A stretch of 42,726 nt of DNA from Clostridiales bacterium (GTDB lineage: Bacteria; Bacillota; Clostridia; Oscillospirales; Acutalibacteraceae): NCBI GenBank assembly GCA_024693205.1, contig JAILLJ010000169.1, positions 1 to 42,726 of the forward strand, written 5' to 3'. Under the pieces are notes generated by a model. The model made no database searches. It was given only the letters and a program-made list of their open reading frames with translations, and was not told the DNA's origin. This document shows, piece by piece, positions 40,938-42,726 of the stretch (the first letter of the stretch is position 1; each line of letters opens with the position of its first letter). The position numbers and the translations under genes were made by a program.

Positions 40938-42584
40938 TCAGTCCGTCTCGGTATAATGTAAACGCATTATCTCTTTGAATTCCCCGTCGCAGAGATACGA
41001 CACTCCGCCGCGAAGGATGTTTATATAAACCTTTTCTCCCGTATCAAACGCGTTCACATATGCGAGCTCACGATCGTCCGGCATGAATTTTTCGCTTACC
41101 GTATCGTAAAGCAAACATGTGCGCTCGCCGTTCATTTCGTCCGTAGCGTAATCGTAAAAATTGATCTGCGCAAAGCGGTTCGACGGCTCGTCATATAAAA
41201 GCGAATTGATATAAGTGTCTTTGCCTTTACTTTCGTTCTTATATTTCAGAATCGTCTTACCGGTCTTGACGTTATAAAGGAACGTCGTGCGCACGTTGTC
41301 GTCTGTTTCGTAGTCGTTGTCCGGATCGTAATATGTGTCGGCGCACACCACGTTTTCGGAGATCCGATCGAGGCCGGTAAGATCCTTGATCTTTAAGACC
41401 GTTTCGCCGTTTTCATCAAAGACGATATACGTCCTGCCGTCCTCATCCTCAGCGGAGAAAAGCATCTGTTCCTTTGTCGGTCCGAAATAAATATCACTTG
41501 CCGGCTTTCCCGTCTCTTTAGAGACGATCTTTTTCCCGCCCGGAAGCGAATAATACAACGTCTCGCCGGAATCGTTGGTGCATAAATATTCTCCGTCGCC
41601 GTCATAGCCGCCCGGAAATGAAAATGACGTGCCGTTATCATAGTTTATCGGGATCGTCGCCAGAAGATTTATGTCAAAGTCGTAAACATAAACCTTTTCT
41701 CTGTCCATAAGCCCTATATAACCTTTTTCGGCGACTGTTACGCTTTCATATACCGGCTCAAAGACCCAGTTCCCTTTTTTATCGATAAGGCCTTCCTTAC
41801 CGCCTTTTTTACATGCCCTCGCAAAGCCTCCGTAAAAGCTGTTGGCCCATGTGTAGCCCGAAAGTACCGTCTTACCGTAGATGTCGGTAAAATAGGCTTC
41901 CTCTTTTCCCTCCGAATAAACGCTGCATAAGACAAGTCCTTCGGAAACGATACTCATTGATATGGGCTGGGGCTTTGAAAACGACGAGATAAGCTTTCCG
42001 TTTTTGTCGTAATAGCTCATCTTTGCCTCGTCTGCATCATATTCTTCGACGACTATCATGTCGTCCCCTACGGTGCAGTACGAGTCTCCGTTAAAGTCGA
42101 GCGCCCATGAGCCGTCCGCGGCGGCAACAGTAAAGTCTTCGCCATACTCTTCTTCGTTTGTTCCGTAATACGGGAGCCTCAAGACGTAACTGCCGTCTTT
42201 AAATTCTATCTTCCCTACATAGGCGTAAACGGGATCGACGACTATCCGTCCGTCCTCTGTCGCAAGGCCGTATAACGCCGTTTCGGATGAGTACGACGCC
42301 TCATTGGATGAATATTTTTTATATTTCCCGACATACGGCACGAGCGTTCCGTAATTTTTACCGGGCTTTAATTTATCGGTATATTCATTATTTACCCTTT
42401 TTACCGCCTTATTATTATAAGGCTCGAGCTTCGGGAGCTTATCAAGCTCAAAATAAAGCGATCCATCGCCCTTGTCGGTTTTCGAGGTCTTTTTCGCCGG
42501 GTCGTCAACATTTCCGACGCACCCCGCAAGAAGCAGTAAGATAAGCGCCGTGATAAAAGCCGTAACTGTCCTCAGATGCTTCAT
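40938..42584 (-). CDS. WG-repeat lipoprotein
   Basis: The protein is 548 aa. A signal peptide with lipobox (LLAGC, Cys about 22) predicts a lipid-anchored extracellular protein. The rest is beta-rich, with WG-type repeats: ALYGLATEDGRIVVDPVYAY, then KEGLIDKKGNWVFEPVYESV, and further diverged ones. These probably form a propeller-like sensor or binding surface. The function is unknown. The ATG follows AAGGAGGC. It is probably co-transcribed with the PstS-like gene. Confidence 0.83.
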   Translation of the reverse strand: MKHLRTVTAFITALILLLLAGCVGNVDDPAKKTSKTDKGDGSLYFELDKLPKLEPYNNKAVKRVNNEYTDKLKPGKNYGTLVPYVGKYKKYSSNEASYSSETALYGLATEDGRIVVDPVYAYVGKIEFKDGSYVLRLPYYGTNEEEYGEDFTVAAADGSWALDFNGDSYCTVGDDMIVVEEYDADEAKMSYYDKNGKLISSFSKPQPISMSIVSEGLVLCSVYSEGKEEAYFTDIYGKTVLSGYTWANSFYGGFARACKKGGKEGLIDKKGNWVFEPVYESVTVAEKGYIGLMDREKVYVYDFDINLLATIPINYDNGTSFSFPGGYDGDGEYLCTNDSGETLYYSLPGGKKIVSKETGKPASDIYFGPTKEQMLFSAEDEDGRTYIVFDENGETVLKIKDLTGLDRISENVVCADTYYDPDNDYETDDNVRTTFLYNVKTGKTILKYKNESKGKDTYINSLLYDEPSNRFAQINFYDYATDEMNGERTCLLYDTVSEKFMPDDRELAYVNAFDTGEKVYINILRGGVSYLCDGEFKEIMRLHYTETD

Positions 42585-42696
42585 GATATCGCCTCCTTAT
42601 GATAATAATAACATGCGTAAAATTCAAAAGCAAGTGACAAAACAGACGGCAGAAAATTTATTTTTCCTTATCCCGCGCCGCAGCGTTCGGTTTTTA

Positions 42697-42725
42697 TTGA
42701 CAATGCGGCGCAATACGGGTATAAT
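42697..42725 (+). promoter_or_regulatory. Sigma-A promoter reading out of the window
   Basis: TTGACA (42697-42702), a 17 bp spacer and TATAAT (42720-42725), both perfect. It drives a plus-strand gene beyond the end of the window, divergent from the WG-repeat lipoprotein gene. Confidence 0.85.
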
Positions 42726-42726
42726 A

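Noticed and set aside
42599-42627. A TTGAAT-N17-TATCAT promoter for the WG-repeat lipoprotein gene
   Set aside because: The -10 touches the Shine-Dalgarno site, leaving no leader; the true promoter is probably elsewhere in 42600-42726.

Overview
The window reads as chromosomal DNA of a low-to-moderate GC Clostridia bacterium, most likely a gut or rumen member of the Oscillospirales/Ruminococcaceae. The evidence is the Firmicutes-type rimP-nusA-ylxR-ylxQ-infB-rbfA-nrnA cluster, the infC-rpmI-rplT operon with an attenuator-like leader, sigma-A promoters with 16-18 bp spacers, strong Shine-Dalgarno sites, an exact Bacillus-type LexA box, a GTP-type PEP carboxykinase beside pyruvate phosphate dikinase, and dispersed hairpin repeats. 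No rRNA, tRNA, CRISPR array or intact transposase gene was seen. The genus is inference.

Layout. 1-411: a dispersed hairpin repeat, an array of short palindromes with an inversion point, and a terminator. 478-7270 (+): three genes sharing an N-terminal zinc ribbon and one central membrane helix. The first carries a DUF6273-like domain. The second is a complete Hanks-type kinase with BspA-like leucine-rich repeats and an SH3 domain. The third is a matching protein with a degenerate kinase domain, leucine-rich repeats and a PASTA domain. 7291-7620: a second copy of the dispersed repeat abutting a MITE-like element. 7697-9686 (-): infC-rpmI-rplT and a VWA protein. 9769-10038: a third repeat copy. 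10050-14334 (-): a tight four-gene operon of class II aldolase, short-chain dehydrogenase, PHP-domain protein and macro-domain protein. 14453-17272: cytidine deaminase (+) converging on pckG-thiN (-). 17460-19481 (-): pyruvyltransferase-like protein and a GT-D glycosyltransferase. 19804-20082 (+): a small membrane protein under LexA-type control. 20315-21283 (+): a ComEC-like metallo-beta-lactamase-fold protein. 21514-29053 (+): the translation and transcription factor cluster ending in mnmE. 29208-33951: trmL (-), a small glycine-rich protein (+), and glmU, two lipoproteins and pth (-). 34308-36950 (+): ppdK. 37029-38500: a decayed HipA-like gene with odd flanks. 38505-42584 (-): an MFS protein, a PstS-like lipoprotein and a WG-repeat lipoprotein. 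An outward-facing promoter closes the window.

Most of the window is core gene content. The accessory signals are the kinase/pseudokinase set, the aldolase-SDR-PHP-macro operon, the SOS-box small membrane protein, the two lipoproteins with reversed domain order between glmU and pth, the HipA remnant and the repeat families. Functions are assigned by reading motifs in the translated sequence; no database search was run.
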